Of a stretch of DNA of 64,000 bases, positions 11,186-22,798 are shown piece after piece; the first letter of the stretch is position 1, and the number at the start of each line of letters is the position of its first letter. The notes beneath the pieces were generated by a model, which was not told the DNA's origin, did not search any database, and saw nothing but the letters and a program-made list of their open reading frames with translations. The position numbers were made by a program, and so were the translations under genes. The stretch spans positions 21,602,011 to 21,666,010 of the forward strand of contig CM046297.1 of assembly GCA_025267735.1 (NCBI GenBank), in the 5' to 3' direction. The stretch comes from Mactra quadrangularis. Lineage: Eukaryota; Mollusca; Bivalvia; Venerida; Mactridae.

Positions 11186-11542
11186 CATTCCTTATATGAT
11201 AATTTTGATTGTTAATTCCTGGCAGTTGAATGCCTGGCAGTTATCAATCCATGAAGTAAATAATGCTCCCAGAGCTTCAGTTCATAACCATATGAAAAGG
11301 ATTGTGTACAATTGTACAGTACAACCTCTTGCTTTCTAGTAGTTATTGCTCTGCAGAGGTTAAATTCAATTAAATTAACACCTTGGGAAAATATCAAGAG
11401 CTGTTGTTGTCTAGAGGATTTGTTCTGTAAAGGGCCCCTCTGCAGAGGTTATACTGTATATCCAAAAATTGAAATGATAATTCTTATAATGGAAACATTC
11501 ACATTTCTAACACTTTCATAATTCTTCTTTCTTATATTTCAG

Positions 11543-11616
11543 TGTGACAGCGTTTCCTACCTAGACAAGATGAGATCTTCTACATAATATTGATGCTATG
11601 ATCATCTCTCAGACCC
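11543..11616 (+). other. Exon-like module M2 core
   Basis: A 74-nt core follows TTATATTTCAG and is followed by GTATGTAT. It is homologous to M1, with TGTGACAGCGTTTCCTAC at its start. Confidence 0.5.
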
Positions 11617-11995
11617 TGTATGTATAAAAATAGAGATTGAAATAAACTTTTTCATTAGGTTCATTGGACTAAATTTATACATTTTCACAGAGAAGCTAGT
11701 TTTAAAATCATATTTTATTAAAAATGAATTCTTTATATTAAAGCATGTATTTGAACATGTTGAAAAGAATTTATTTTTACACGGATTGTTAATTCCTGGC
11801 AGAGGAGTGGCTGATGGCAGTTATCTGCCCATTGAATAAATAATCCCCGAGAGCTGTTTTTGTGCAGAAGATCTGTTCTGTTGAGGGCCTCTCTGCAGAG
11901 GTTATACCGTGTTTTCAAAAGTATAAATTGTATTACTTATATGGAAACATTCACATTTCCGCTATGTGTTCATAATTTTTCTTTCTTTCTTTCAG

Positions 11996-12070
11996 TGTGA
12001 CAGTGTTTCCTACATAGGTGAGATGAGATCCTCTAAATAATATTGATTCAATGATCATCTTGACTACAGT
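11996..12070 (+). other. Exon-like module M3 core
   Basis: A 75-nt core follows TTTCTTTCAG and is followed by GTATGTATA. It ends ACTACAGT, as M1 ends GGACAGT. Confidence 0.5.
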
Positions 12071-12180
12071 GTATGTATAAATCGAGTGTTTTAATTTAAC
12101 ACTTTTGTTTGATTATCTTCAAGTTCATTGGACTTTATTCATTTTCTTAGCTAAGCAAGTATTATAGTATTAATTTGATT

Positions 12181-12302
12181 GCCAGCCCAGCTAGCTAAGT
12201 TGGTAGCACTCGAGCCTTTTCTAGGATAAGTGGTTAGGTGGACTGACCACCATGATATAACCAATACATTGTGTTGCTATGGCGTTAAACCTTACACAAA
12301 AT
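12181..12302 (+). mobile_element. Family A SINE, strongly deleted copy
   Basis: The head (CCAGCTAGCTAAGTTGGTAG) and the 3' end (GACTGACCACCATGATATAA, GTTGCTATGGCGTTAAACC) are kept, but the middle ~200 bp are missing. It lies about 188 bp after the AG of module M3. This is the same relative position as the SINE in the M1 unit, although M2 has none there. Confidence 0.8.
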
Positions 12303-12585
12303 TTGAATTGTTCCTTATTTATATAAAAGGAAAGTAGATTTAAAAAATTGAATTCTTAATATTGAAGAATGTATCTAAAGGTTTTGAAGATAATTTATTA
12401 TTATATGGAATGTTTAAACCAGCCAGTAAAAGACATGATGACTGTTATTGGCCCATTGAATAAATCAGGCACTAAGAGTATAACCCTATAAATAGATTGG
12501 AAACCCTAGTACAAAATAAAATTACTAAAAAAAACATTCGCATTTCAAACACTTTGTCATAATTACTCTAATTTCTTTATTCCAG

Positions 12586-12657
12586 TGTGACAGTGTCTCC
12601 AACATGAACAAGATTAGGTCATCTGATAAGATAATCTTTTGGAAGGAACTGTACTGG
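12586..12657 (+). other. Exon-like module M4 core
   Basis: A ~72-nt core follows CTTTATTCCAG and is followed by GTATGTATC. It shows the same opening TGTGACAGTGTCTCC, with a more diverged second half. Confidence 0.45.
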
Positions 12658-13148
12658 TATGTATCAATTTAGTGTTTTCAAGTTTAAGTTTAATTTTTTT
12701 AGTAATATATTAATAAGTTCATTGGGCCTCATGCTTATTCATGGCAAATCAAATTTTAAAGTATGACTTTCGTTCTTTATTTTATTTATGTTTGAGTAAT
12801 GACCGCATTACGTTGGAGGTCAATACTGGATTTAACTGTCCAACACTTGTCATTTGTGGTCATAATTTATATATGTAGGGAAAGTAGATTGTGAAAATGA
12901 TATCTTAATATTCCAGGATGTATCCAAACATGTTGAAAGTTATATTTTGTGAGCATTAGGGATGTTAATATGGGTTGAGAGGGCCTGATTGCAGTTATCA
13001 GCCCCTTTGAATTATTAGTACCTCAAGAACTTCAGTTCATAGCCTTATAAAAATGTTGATTACTATGATATTAAAAAAAGAAATGTGATACTTTCTTAAA
13101 CATTCACGTTTTGAAACACTTCATAATTCTTCTTTTCTTCTACTTCAG

Positions 13149-13315
13149 TGTAACAGTGTCTTCTACCTTGGTTAGATGAGATGACCTACATAACTATGAT
13201 GAGATGACCTACATACCACTGTCGCAACATAGATGAAATGACCCACATACCACTAGATGAGATGTTCCACATATCACTGTCACAACACTGATGAGATGAT
13301 CTATATAATATATAT
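13149..13315 (+). other. Exon-like module M5, internally expanded
   Basis: After TTCTACTTCAG the core opens TGTAACAGTGTCTTCTACC. It then expands into about five imperfect repeats of GATGAGATGACCTACATA-type sequence, interspersed with CACTGTCGCAAC. No clear donor follows. It is the last unit of the array. Confidence 0.5.
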
Positions 13316-13369
13316 TCCGTCTCTTAGTCCGTTTGACATTTGTTAACATGCATACCACTCTGTATTGAG

Positions 13370-13700
13370 ATCAGACCACGGGTTCCGGAAATGGTCGCAG
13401 CGCTCTCTATGGAGGTCTGTGAATTTGTTGCCCGCAAACCACAGACAGGTACTGCATTACAGCTGCATTATGCATAGTGTTGTCGGCGCTATGTGTAGTG
13501 TACCTGTGCATTTGCCAAACCGGTGCAGCTTAAGAGCTTGACCCGTGAAATCACGGTTCGACTCACCCACCCGGGGTTGCATTGACTTCAGGACTAGCAC
13601 GTGGGTAACTTGACCTTACATGCTCTGTAATAGTTCGTACAAGAACTATTAACATCATGTAAGCCAGTCACAAGTCTGGATAAACAAGGAGTGACCACAA
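13370..13700. other. GC-richer patch with a strong two-part hairpin
   Basis: This stretch is clearly less AT-rich than its flanks. It contains a box-B-like GGTTCGACTC near 13553. At 13615-13663 there is a nested hairpin: outer arms CTTACATG and CATGTAAG, and inner arms TAATAGTTC and GAACTATTA. It could be a diverged tRNA-derived repeat or a structured RNA segment. No open frame of note is present. Confidence 0.4.
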
Positions 13701-15021
13701 TAGCTATTTTAAGTGTTATGTATCCCCTCGGCAGAGAGGCTGATGTCTATTATCAGCCTACTGGTTATACTTAATTCATATTTGGAAGTACTTATAAAAC
13801 TAAAGTTATCATTCCATCATGAAATGCCAGTACACAAAGCTCGCAACAATAGTTATCAAAAAAACCGAATATGATAGTTTCATTATTTCAAGATAGAGAA
13901 TACTTAAGGATCTCCTATTTTGAGACTGGTAGATTTGTATAATCAGACTTGAAGTCAGCACAAAACATTCCCTTCTCATAGTGTAATGTAGCACACATTT
14001 TCAGTAATGGAAATGAAGTCTGGGTTCAAGTCCCAGTGAGAAGATGTATAAAGTGTTGACAGTTCTGAAAATGCAATCCAATCTTCCATGACATTAATTA
14101 GGTGAAAGTTCATAACTCAAAAGAAAACATAGTTTGTTTGGGTAAGCCAAAAGAAAAATGAAGGAAAGAAAAATTAAGTAATTAGATATTTTCAATCACC
14201 GATCATTATTTGCCTCCATGCCTTCATACAATAAGCATTGTTGATTTACTCTGATGCAAGTAATTAATGTTAAGATGCAATGCCCAACTTGTAGCACAAA
14301 GTCTCAAAAGCCTTGTTGAAGCTGATAAAAACTTTTTTCAGTGAATAGATAATCACATGTACTACATCAACAACTAATTGGTAAGCAATATTTGTTTTTC
14401 ACCCATCCTTTCCAGACATATGGTTGAATGATAATAAACCACTGTAGCAGTTACAGTATGCCTTATTTAAACCTTTACTAGTTGGACTGCTGCAAGATAT
14501 TGACTGAAAACAAACATTGGTTTACATTCTAAAGGTCATGTCACTATATATACATGTACCATAGAAATGCTAACATTTAATATAATACATTAATTATAAT
14601 ATGTCAAAAATTGATTTTCACCCTTTATGAAATTGATCATGATTTTATCTCAATTAGATGGCTTAAGTTCAACAGAATTGTCTCAGGATTTTTGCAATGA
14701 ACAAGTATACTGTTGTAACCCAATTAAAATCTATGGTCCGAGCTCAAACACATGACCCACTAGTCCTAAGTATACTCTTTACCACAATAAGTGTAACCTT
14801 AAAAGCAAGGCATGCGCAAGAACATGTGCTGTATTATACCTCTGCTACAATGTGTTGCAACATGTAAAATGCATAATGTAAAATGTCATAAATTGTCTTG
14901 CTTTGCAAAAACTTCCTGTCTTATTTTCCAGATGTTGGAAGCATAACATATATCTTATTTGCATAATAAGCCAGGTGCTGAAATTATTATAAAAAGCCTC
15001 AATACAAATACCAATTGTGAA
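13701..15021. other. AT-rich sequence; one tRNA-3'-half-like scrap
   Basis: I see no gene here. Positions 14018-14046 (TGGGTTCAAGTCCCAGTGAG) resemble the T-arm of a tRNA-derived repeat, without the rest of a tRNA. Confidence 0.45.
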
Positions 15022-15500
15022 GCTGATAAACAATGATCTTGCTCTGGTATATTATATATGTAGCTGATACTCAACGACTTTGTTTGGTATATTGTATATG
15101 TAGCTGATACACAATGACCTTGCTCTGGTATATTATATATGTAGAAGATACATAATGACCTTGCTCTGGTATATTATATATGTAGCTGATACATAATGAC
15201 CTTGCTCTGGTATATTGTATATGTAGAAGATACATAATGACCTTGCTCTGGTATATTATATATGTAGAAGATACATAATGACCTTGCTCTGGTATATTAT
15301 ATATGTAGAAGATACATAATGACCTTGCTCTGGTATATTATATATGTAGCTGATACATAATGACCTTGTTCTGGTATATTGTATATGTAGAAGATACATA
15401 ATGACCTTGCTCTGGTATATTATATATGTAGCTGATACACAATGACCTTGCTCTGGTATATTATATATGTAGAAGATACACAATGACCTTGCTCTGGTAT

Positions 15501-15985
15501 ATTATAAATGTAGCTGATACATAATGACCTTGCCCGGGTATATTATATATGTGGCTGATACATATGGACCTTGCTCTGGTATATTGTATATGTAGCTGAT
15601 ACACAATGACCTTGCTCTGGTATATTATAAATGTAGCTGATACATAATGACCTTGCCCGGGTATATTATATATGTGGCTGATACATATGGACCTTGCTCT
15701 GGTATATTGTATATGTAGCTGATACACAATGACCTTGCTCTGGTATATAATAAATGTAGCTGATACATAATGACCTTGCCCGGTTATATTATATATGTGG
15801 CTGATACATATGGACCTTGCTCTGGTATATTGTATATGTAGCTGATACACAATGACCTTGCTCTGGTATATTATAAATGTAGCTGATACATAATGACCTT
15901 GCCCGGGTATATTATATATGTGGCTGATACATATGGACCTTGCTCTGGTATATTATATATTTAGCTGATACACGAAGACCTTGCT
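15501..15985. repeat. 123-bp higher-order repeat within the 41-bp array
   Basis: Three diverged 41-bp units amplify together about four times. The marker ATTATAAATG recurs at 15501, 15624, 15747 (as ATAATAAATG) and 15870, exactly 123 bp apart. The accompanying CCTTGCCCGG and ACATATGGACC variants recur at the same spacing. Confidence 0.95.
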
Positions 15986-16699
15986 CTGATATATTGTATA
16001 TGTAGCTGATACACAATGACCTTGCTCTGGTATATTATATATGTAGCTGATACATAATGACCTTGTTCTGATATATTATATATGTAGCTGATACACAATG
16101 ACCTTGTTCTGATATATCATATGTGTAGCTGATTCACAATGACCTTGTTCTGATATATCATATATGTAGCTGATACACAATGACCTTGCTGTAGTATATT
16201 ATATATTTAGCTGATACACAATGACCTTGCTCTGGTATATTGTATATGTAGCTGATACACAATGACCTTGCTGTGGTATATTATATATGTAGCTGATACA
16301 TAATGACCTTGCCCTGGTATATTGTATATGTAGCTGATACACAATGACCTTGCTCTGGTATATTATATATGTAGCTGATACACAATGACCTTGCTCTGGT
16401 AAATTGTATATGTAGCTGATACACAACGACATTGCTCTGGTATATTATATATGTAGCTGATACACAATGACTTTGTTTTGGTATATTGTATATGTAGCTG
16501 ATACACAATGATCTTGCTCTGGTATATTGTATATGTAGCTGATACATAATGACATTGCCCTGGTATATTTTATATGTAGCTGATACACAATGATCTTGCT
16601 CTGGTATATTATATATGTAGCTGATACACAATGACTTTGTTTTGGTATATTATATTTGTAGCTGATACACAATGATCTTGCTCTGGTATATTATATATG

Positions 16700-17310
16700 T
16701 AGCTGATACACAATGACTTTGTTTGAGTATATTGTATATGTAGCTGATTCACAATGACCTTGTTTTGGTATATTGTATATGTAGCTGATTCACAATGATC
16801 TTGTTCTGATATATTATATATGTAGCTGATACACAATGACCTTGCTCTTGTATATTATATATGTAGCTGATACACAATGATCTTGCTCTGGTATATTATA
16901 TATGTAGCTGATACACAATGACTTTGTTTGGTATATTGTATATGTAGCTGATACACAATGACTTTGTTTTGGTATATTATATTTGTAGCTGATACACAAT
17001 GATCTTGCTCTGGTATATTATATATGTAGCTGATACACAATGACTTTGTTTGAGTATATTGTATATGTAGCTGATTCACAATGACCTTGTTTTGGTATAT
17101 TGTATATGTAGCTGATTCACAATGATCTTGTTCTGATATATTATATATGTAGCTGATACACAATGACCTTGCTCTTGTATATTATATATGTAGCTGATAC
17201 ACAATGATCTTGCTCTGGTATATTATATATGTAGCTGATACACAATGACTTTGTTTGGTATATTGTATATGTAGCTGATACACAATGACTTTGTTTTGGT
17301 ATATTGTATA
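16700..17310. repeat. 327-bp duplicated block within the 41-bp array
   Basis: A run of about eight units with the rare marker GTTTGAGTAT (16721 and 17048) is present twice in the same variant order. The offset of 327 bp is eight units minus one base. The missing base is explained by a 40-bp unit with CTTTGTTTGGTA. Confidence 0.9.
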
Positions 17311-19645
17311 TGTAGCTGATTCACAATGATCTTGCTCTGGTAAATTATATATGTAGCTGATACACAATGACCTTGCTCTGGTATATTATATATGTAGCTG
17401 ATACACAATGACTTTGTTTTGGTATATTATATATGTAGCTGATTTACAATGACCTTGCTCTGGTAAATTATATATGTAGCTGATACATAATGACCTTGTT
17501 CTGATATATTATATATGTAGCTGATACACAATGACCTTGTTCTGATATATCATATATGTAGCTGATTCACAATGACCTTGTTCTGATATATCATATATGT
17601 AGCTGATACACAATGACCTTGCTGTGGTATATTATATATGTAGCTGATACACAATGACCTTGCTCTGGTATATTATATATGTAGCTGATACACAATGACC
17701 TTGCTCTGGTATTTTATATATGTAGCTGATACACAATGACCTTGCTCTGGTATATTATATATGTAGCTGATACACAATGACCTTGCTCTGGTATTTTATA
17801 TATGTAGCTGATACACAATGACCTTGCTCTGGTATATTATATATGTAGCTGATACACAATGACCTTGCTCTGGTATATTGTATATGTAGCTGATACCCAA
17901 TGACCTTGCTCTGGTATATTATGTATGTAGCTGATACACAATGACTTTGTTTTGGTATATTGTATATGTAGCTGATACACAATGACCTTGCTCTGGTATA
18001 TTATATATTTAGCTGATACACAATGTCTTTGTTTTGGTATATTGTATATGTAGCTGATTCACAATGATCTTTCTCTGGTATATTATATATGGAGCTGATA
18101 CACAATGGCTTTGTTTTGATATATTTTATATGTAGCTGATACACAATGACCTTGTTCTGATATATTATATATGTAGCTGATTCACAATGATCTTGCTCTG
18201 GTATATTATTTATGTAACTCATACACAATGACTTTGTTTTGGTATATTATATATGTAGGTGAACACAATGACCTTGTTCTGATATATCATATATGTAGCT
18301 GATTCACAATGATCTTGCTCTGGTATATTATATATGTAGCTGATACACAATGACCTTGCTCTGGTATATCATATATGTAGCTGATACACAATGACCTTGC
18401 TGTGGTATATTACATATTTAGCTGATACACAATGACCTTGCTCTGGTATATCATATATGTAGCTGATACACAATGACCTTGCTCTGGTATATTGTATATG
18501 TAGCAGATATACAATGACCTTGCTCTGGTATACTACATATGTAGCTGATACACAACGACGTTGTTTGGTATATTGTATATGTAGCTGATACACAATGACT
18601 TAAATGTTTTTGGTATATTGTATATGTAGCTGATACACTATGACTTTGCTCTGGTATACTATATATGTAGCAGATACACAACGACTTTGTTTTGGTATAT
18701 TGTATATGTAGCTGATACACAATGACCTTGCTCTGGTATATTATATATGTAGCTGATACACAATGACCTTGCTCTGATATATTGTATATGTAGCTGATAC
18801 ACAATGACCTTGTTCTGATATATCATATATGTATCTGATACACAATGACTTTGCCCTGGTATATTGTATATGTAGCTGATACACAACGACTTTGTTTTGG
18901 TATATTGTATATGTAGCTGATACACAATGACTTTGTTTTGGTATATTGTATATGTAGCTGATACACAATGACTTTGTTTTGGTATATTTTATATGTAGCT
19001 GATACACAATGACTTTGTTTTGGTATATTGTATATGTAGCTGATACGCAATGACTTTGTTTTGGTATATTGTATATGTAGCTGATACACAATGACTTTGT
19101 TTTGGTATATTGTATATGTAGCTGATACACAATGACTTTGTTTTGGTATATTTTATATGTAGCTGATACACAATGATCTTGCTCTGTTATTGTATATGTA
19201 GCTGATACACAATGATCTTGCTCTGGTATATTGTATATGTTGCAGATACACAACGACTTTGTTTTGGTATATTGTATATGTAGCTGATACACAATGACCT
19301 TGCTCTGGTATATTATATATGTAGCTGATACACAATGACCTTGCTCTGATATATTGTATATGTAGCTGATACACAATGACCTTGCTCTGGTATATTATAT
19401 ATAGCTGATACACAATGACCTTGCTCTGGTATATTGTACCTGTAGCTGATACACAAAATGACCTTGCTCTGGTATATTGTATATGTAGCTGATACATAAT
19501 GACCTTTCTCTGGTATATTGTATATGTGGCTGATACACAATGACCTTGCTATCGTATATTGTATATGTAGCTGATACACAATGACCTTGCTATCGTATAT
19601 TGTATATGTAGCTGATACACAATGACCTTGCTCTGGTATATTGTA

Positions 19646-20214
19646 AGTGTTGCTTTGTATATTTCTAGTTTTAAGAGCTATTTTACTCATTATACCTCTT
19701 CCAGATAAGCTACAAATTTCACTCAACTAACTTTCTTAGTATTCAATTGTATTGTTAAGTTTCATTTACTTGTCAGTCACGCATACATTAACATACATTA
19801 ATGATTACTCCATATCTATCCTATTATCCCCTTATATAGGTATGGATAACTAATTCTATTGATAGCAAGTCTTTTACTACACACAAGACTGTCACTGTTT
19901 TAAGTGCATCGCGTAAGAGTGAGTAACTACAGTCTTATTGGCAACTTGTGCATGATACACAATGACCTTGCTCATGAAAGCTTATGCGAGAAACGTATTT
20001 TTGTCTCTATTCGTAAAATGTAAATTTTAGAAATCTAATTAATACCAAATTTTGGAAGAAGCAAATGCATTTTAAAATACAAGCTCAGATTGAAAGTGGT
20101 TAAGATACCTGTCTTCAAGTATTTTAAAATACTCTTTATTTGTCCTATCCATACCTATGTAAAGTGGTTAAGATACCTGCCTATTCTATTGATAGCATAT
20201 CTGTCCTAGCATCC
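19646..20214. repeat. Spacer between minisatellites, with seeds of both
   Basis: The stretch holds a solo copy of the 26-bp motif (CTTATATAGGTATGGATAAC at 19831) and a piece of the 41-bp unit (GATACACAATGACCTTGCTC at 19954). It also has a reverse-oriented 26-bp fragment (TATCCATACCTATGTAAAG near 20146). The phrases TCTATTGATAGCA and AAGTGGTTAAGATACCTG are each present twice. It also contains the left inverted arm described separately. Confidence 0.75.
20000..20119 (+). repeat. Left arm of ~120-bp inverted repeat around 26-bp array
   Basis: This sequence (TTGTCTCTATTCGTAAAATG ... GTCTTCAAG) is the reverse complement of 22201-22321 with roughly 10-15% differences. The two arms enclose the 26-bp minisatellite. 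Confidence 0.9.
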
Positions 20215-21718
20215 CCTTACATAGGTATGGATAACATGTGTCTTACATAGGTATGGATAACATGTGTCTTACATAGGTATGGATAACATGTGCCTTACAT
20301 AGGTATGGATAACATGTGCCTTACATAGGTATGGATAACATGTGTCTTACATAGGTATGGATAACATGTGCCTTACATAGGTATGGATAACATGTGTCTT
20401 ACATAGGTATGGATAACATGTGTCTTACATAGGTATGGATAACATGTGCCTTACATAGGTATGGATAACATGTGTCTTACATAGGTATGGATAACATGTG
20501 TCTTACATAGGTATGGATAACATGTGCCTTACATAGGTATGGATAACATGTGCCTTACATAGGTATGGATAACATGTGTCTTACATAGGTATGGATAACA
20601 TGTGCCTTACATAGGTATGGATAACATGTGTCTTACATAGGTATGGATAACATGTGCCTTACATAGGTATGGATAACATGTGTCTTACATAGGTATGGAT
20701 AACATGTGCCTTACATAGGTATGGATAACATGTGCCTTACATAGGTATGGATAACATGTGTCTTACATAGATATGGATAACATGTGCCTTACATAGGTAT
20801 GGATAACATGTGTCTTACATAGGTATGGATAACATGTGTCTTACATAGGTATGGATAACATGTGTCTTACATAGGTATGGATAACATGTGTCTTACATAG
20901 GTATGGATAACATGTGTCTTACATAGGTATGGATAACATGTGTCTTACATAGGTATGGATAACATGTGTCTTACATAGGTATGGATAACATGTGTCTTAC
21001 ATAGATATGGATAACATGTGCCTTACATAGGTATGGATAACATGTGTCTTACATAGGTATGGATAACATGTGTCTTACATAGGTATGGATAACATGTGTC
21101 TTACATAGGTATGGATAACATGTGTCTTACATAGGTATGGATAACATGTGTCTTACATAGGTATGGATAACATGTGTCTTACATAGGTATGGATAACATG
21201 TGCCTTACATAGATATGGATAACATGTGCCTTACATAGGTATGGATAACATGTGTCTTACATAGGTATGGATAACATGTGCCTTACATAGGTATGGATAA
21301 CATGTGTCTTACATAGGTATGGATAACATGTGCCTTACATAGGTATGGATAACATGTGTCTTACATAGGTATGGATAACATGTGTCTTACATAGGTATGG
21401 ATAACATGTGTCTTACATAGGTATGGATAACATGTGTCTTACATAGGTATGGATAACATGTGTCTTACATAGGTATGGATAACATGTGTCTTACATAGGT
21501 ATGGATAACATGTGCCTTACATAGGTATGGATAACATGTGTCTTACATAGGTATGGATAACATGTGTCTTACATAGGTATGGATAACATGTGCCTTACAT
21601 AGGTATGGATAACATGTGTCTTACATAGGTATGGATAACATGTGCCTTACATAGGTATGGATAACATGTGTCTTACATAGGTATGGATAACATGTGCCTT
21701 ACATAGGTATGGATAACA
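20215..21718 (+). repeat. 26-bp minisatellite, 58 copies
   Basis: The unit opens CTTACATAGGTATGG and ends ATGTGY. I count 57 unit junctions. They are almost identical: the main variation is T or C at the junction (GTGTCTTAC versus GTGCCTTAC), plus three units with AGATATGG for AGGTATGG. The T/C states form runs (for example nine consecutive T units around 20800-21000), not a simple alternation. The array is far more homogeneous than the neighbouring 41-bp array, so it amplified or was homogenised more recently. A single further copy lies at 21767-21792. Confidence 0.97.
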
Positions 21719-22335
21719 GATATAGCAAGTCTTTTACTACATTTCAAATATTTTAAAATATCATCCCCTTACATAGGTATGGATAACATGTGCCACTGAG
21801 AGTTAAATAAACTTGAACAATACTTTTCTCCCATAAGCTTTCATGAGCAAGGTCATTGTGTATCATGAGCTTTGTGTATCATGCATGCATGCATGCAATT
21901 TGTTTTTTTCCCTTTGTATACATGTATTTGTCTCATCATTGATCTGTATTATATTTTGATATGAATGTTTTGTAATATGATGAACCATAGTCCCACAAAT
22001 CTATGATAAAATACATCTTCTGTTAAATTCAGCAGGTCAATGTATGTGCCACTGACAGTTAAATAAACTTGAACAATACTTTTCTCCCATAAGCTTTCAC
22101 TTACTAAGCAACTAAGCAACTGCTTACTTTCTTATAAAGATAGCCATTGTTGGCTGCTGGATTGCACGATCCCACAGCCGTTAATAAGTGATTACCATGT
22201 CTTGAAGGCAGATATCTTAACCACTTTACTTCTGAGCTAGTATTTTAAAATGCATTTGCTTCTTTCAAAATTATGTACTAATTAGATTTCTAAAATTTAC
22301 ATTTTATGAATAGAGACAAAAAATATTCAAATTAC
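21719..22335. repeat. Right flank of the 26-bp array with duplications
   Basis: A ~54-bp direct repeat opens GTGCCACTGA.AGTTAAATA at 21790 and again at 22046. Positions 21833-21868 (CATAAGCTTTCATGAGCAAG...) are the reverse complement of 19953-19985 and include a piece of the 41-bp unit. A TGCATGCATGCATGCA run lies near 21881. The right inverted arm follows at 22201-22321. Confidence 0.85.
22201..22321 (-). repeat. Right arm of ~120-bp inverted repeat
   Basis: This is the reverse complement of 20000-20119. Shared landmarks are AAGCAAATGCATTTTAAAATA and AAATTTTAGAAATCTAATTA (read on the opposite strand here). Confidence 0.9.
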
Positions 22336-22513
22336 AGCTTTATATACATGTGTCATTTGATCATGGGATAATAACATTTAAAGTTGTTTTTAGTTTAAAT
22401 CAGTTAATATAGTAGATGTTTAGAATACTTCATTGTGCAGGTACTGACAAGACTGTCTGGTTTTCTCAATGTTACATACCTAAGTATGCGCTTTTTCCAG
22501 ACCTTAACTTTCA

Positions 22514-22798
22514 GGGGCGGATCCAGGATTTTTTTCAAGGGGGGATTCCGAACTTTTTCTAGGGGGGGGAGAGGGTCCAAACATTCGAACCTCAACCACA
22601 TTATACACATTTTGTAGAATAATGTCACAAATTAATTATTAAATCTACATAACCATTAAATATATGTTAAGCACCGAAAAAGTTGCTTCATACTTCTTAA
22701 AAATGACTTACAGTCAAGAAATACACTAATGGACAGGTACATTTTGGAAATTCTAGGGGGATTCGGATCCCCCTGAACCCCCCGCTGGATCCGCCTGT
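22514..22798. mobile_element. hAT-like MITE
   Basis: The ends CAGGGGCGGATCCAG (left) and CTGGATCCGCCTGTG (right) are inverted, with G-runs on the left and C-runs on the right just inside. CAGGGGCGGATCC-type ends are typical of hAT-derived MITEs. A clean 8-bp target duplication is not visible (only ACTTT matches). There is no coding content. The overlapping open frames on both strands are translations of the ends. Confidence 0.75.

Larger units (their letters stand above)
10700..13320 (+). repeat. Tandem array of five exon-like modules
   Basis: Five copies of a unit of about 450-560 bp (not counting SINE insertions) lie in tandem. In each, a pyrimidine tract (ATTCTTCTTTTCTTC.. type) and CAG precede a conserved ~75-nt core starting TGTGACAGTGT (AG at 10725, 11542, 11995, 12585, 13148). 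The rest of the unit also repeats: GTTAATTCCTGGCAG, TTATCAGCCC-like and CTCTGCAGAGGTTATAC phrases recur. The cores have stops in all frames, so a coding exon is unlikely. Confidence 0.8.
15022..19645. repeat. 41-bp minisatellite, about 113 copies
   Basis: The unit opens GCTGATACACAATGACCTTG and ends TATATTATATATGTA; (19645-15022+1)/41 gives about 113 copies. Units differ at recurrent positions: ATACACAA/ATACATAA/ATTCACAA, CCTTGCTCTGG/CTTTGTTTTGG/CCTTGTTCTGA and TATTATATAT/TATTGTATAT. Blocks of one variant cluster, showing local amplification. Because 41 is not a multiple of 3, minus-strand open frames cycle through all three frames, giving a 41-residue repeat (containing CISYIYNIPEQGH, then SATYIIYQSKVI, then QLHIQYTRARS). 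They end whenever a TATTATATAT unit falls into the third frame. I regard these frames as by-products. Confidence 0.97.

Noticed and set aside
18741..19376. 211-codon minus-strand frame as a repetitive protein gene
   Set aside because: It follows from the 41-bp unit and its A/G variant. The frame cycles through all three phases with no independent start, splice or composition signal.
15022..21718. The two tandem arrays as CRISPR
   Set aside because: Units are contiguous with no unique spacers, and the context is eukaryotic.
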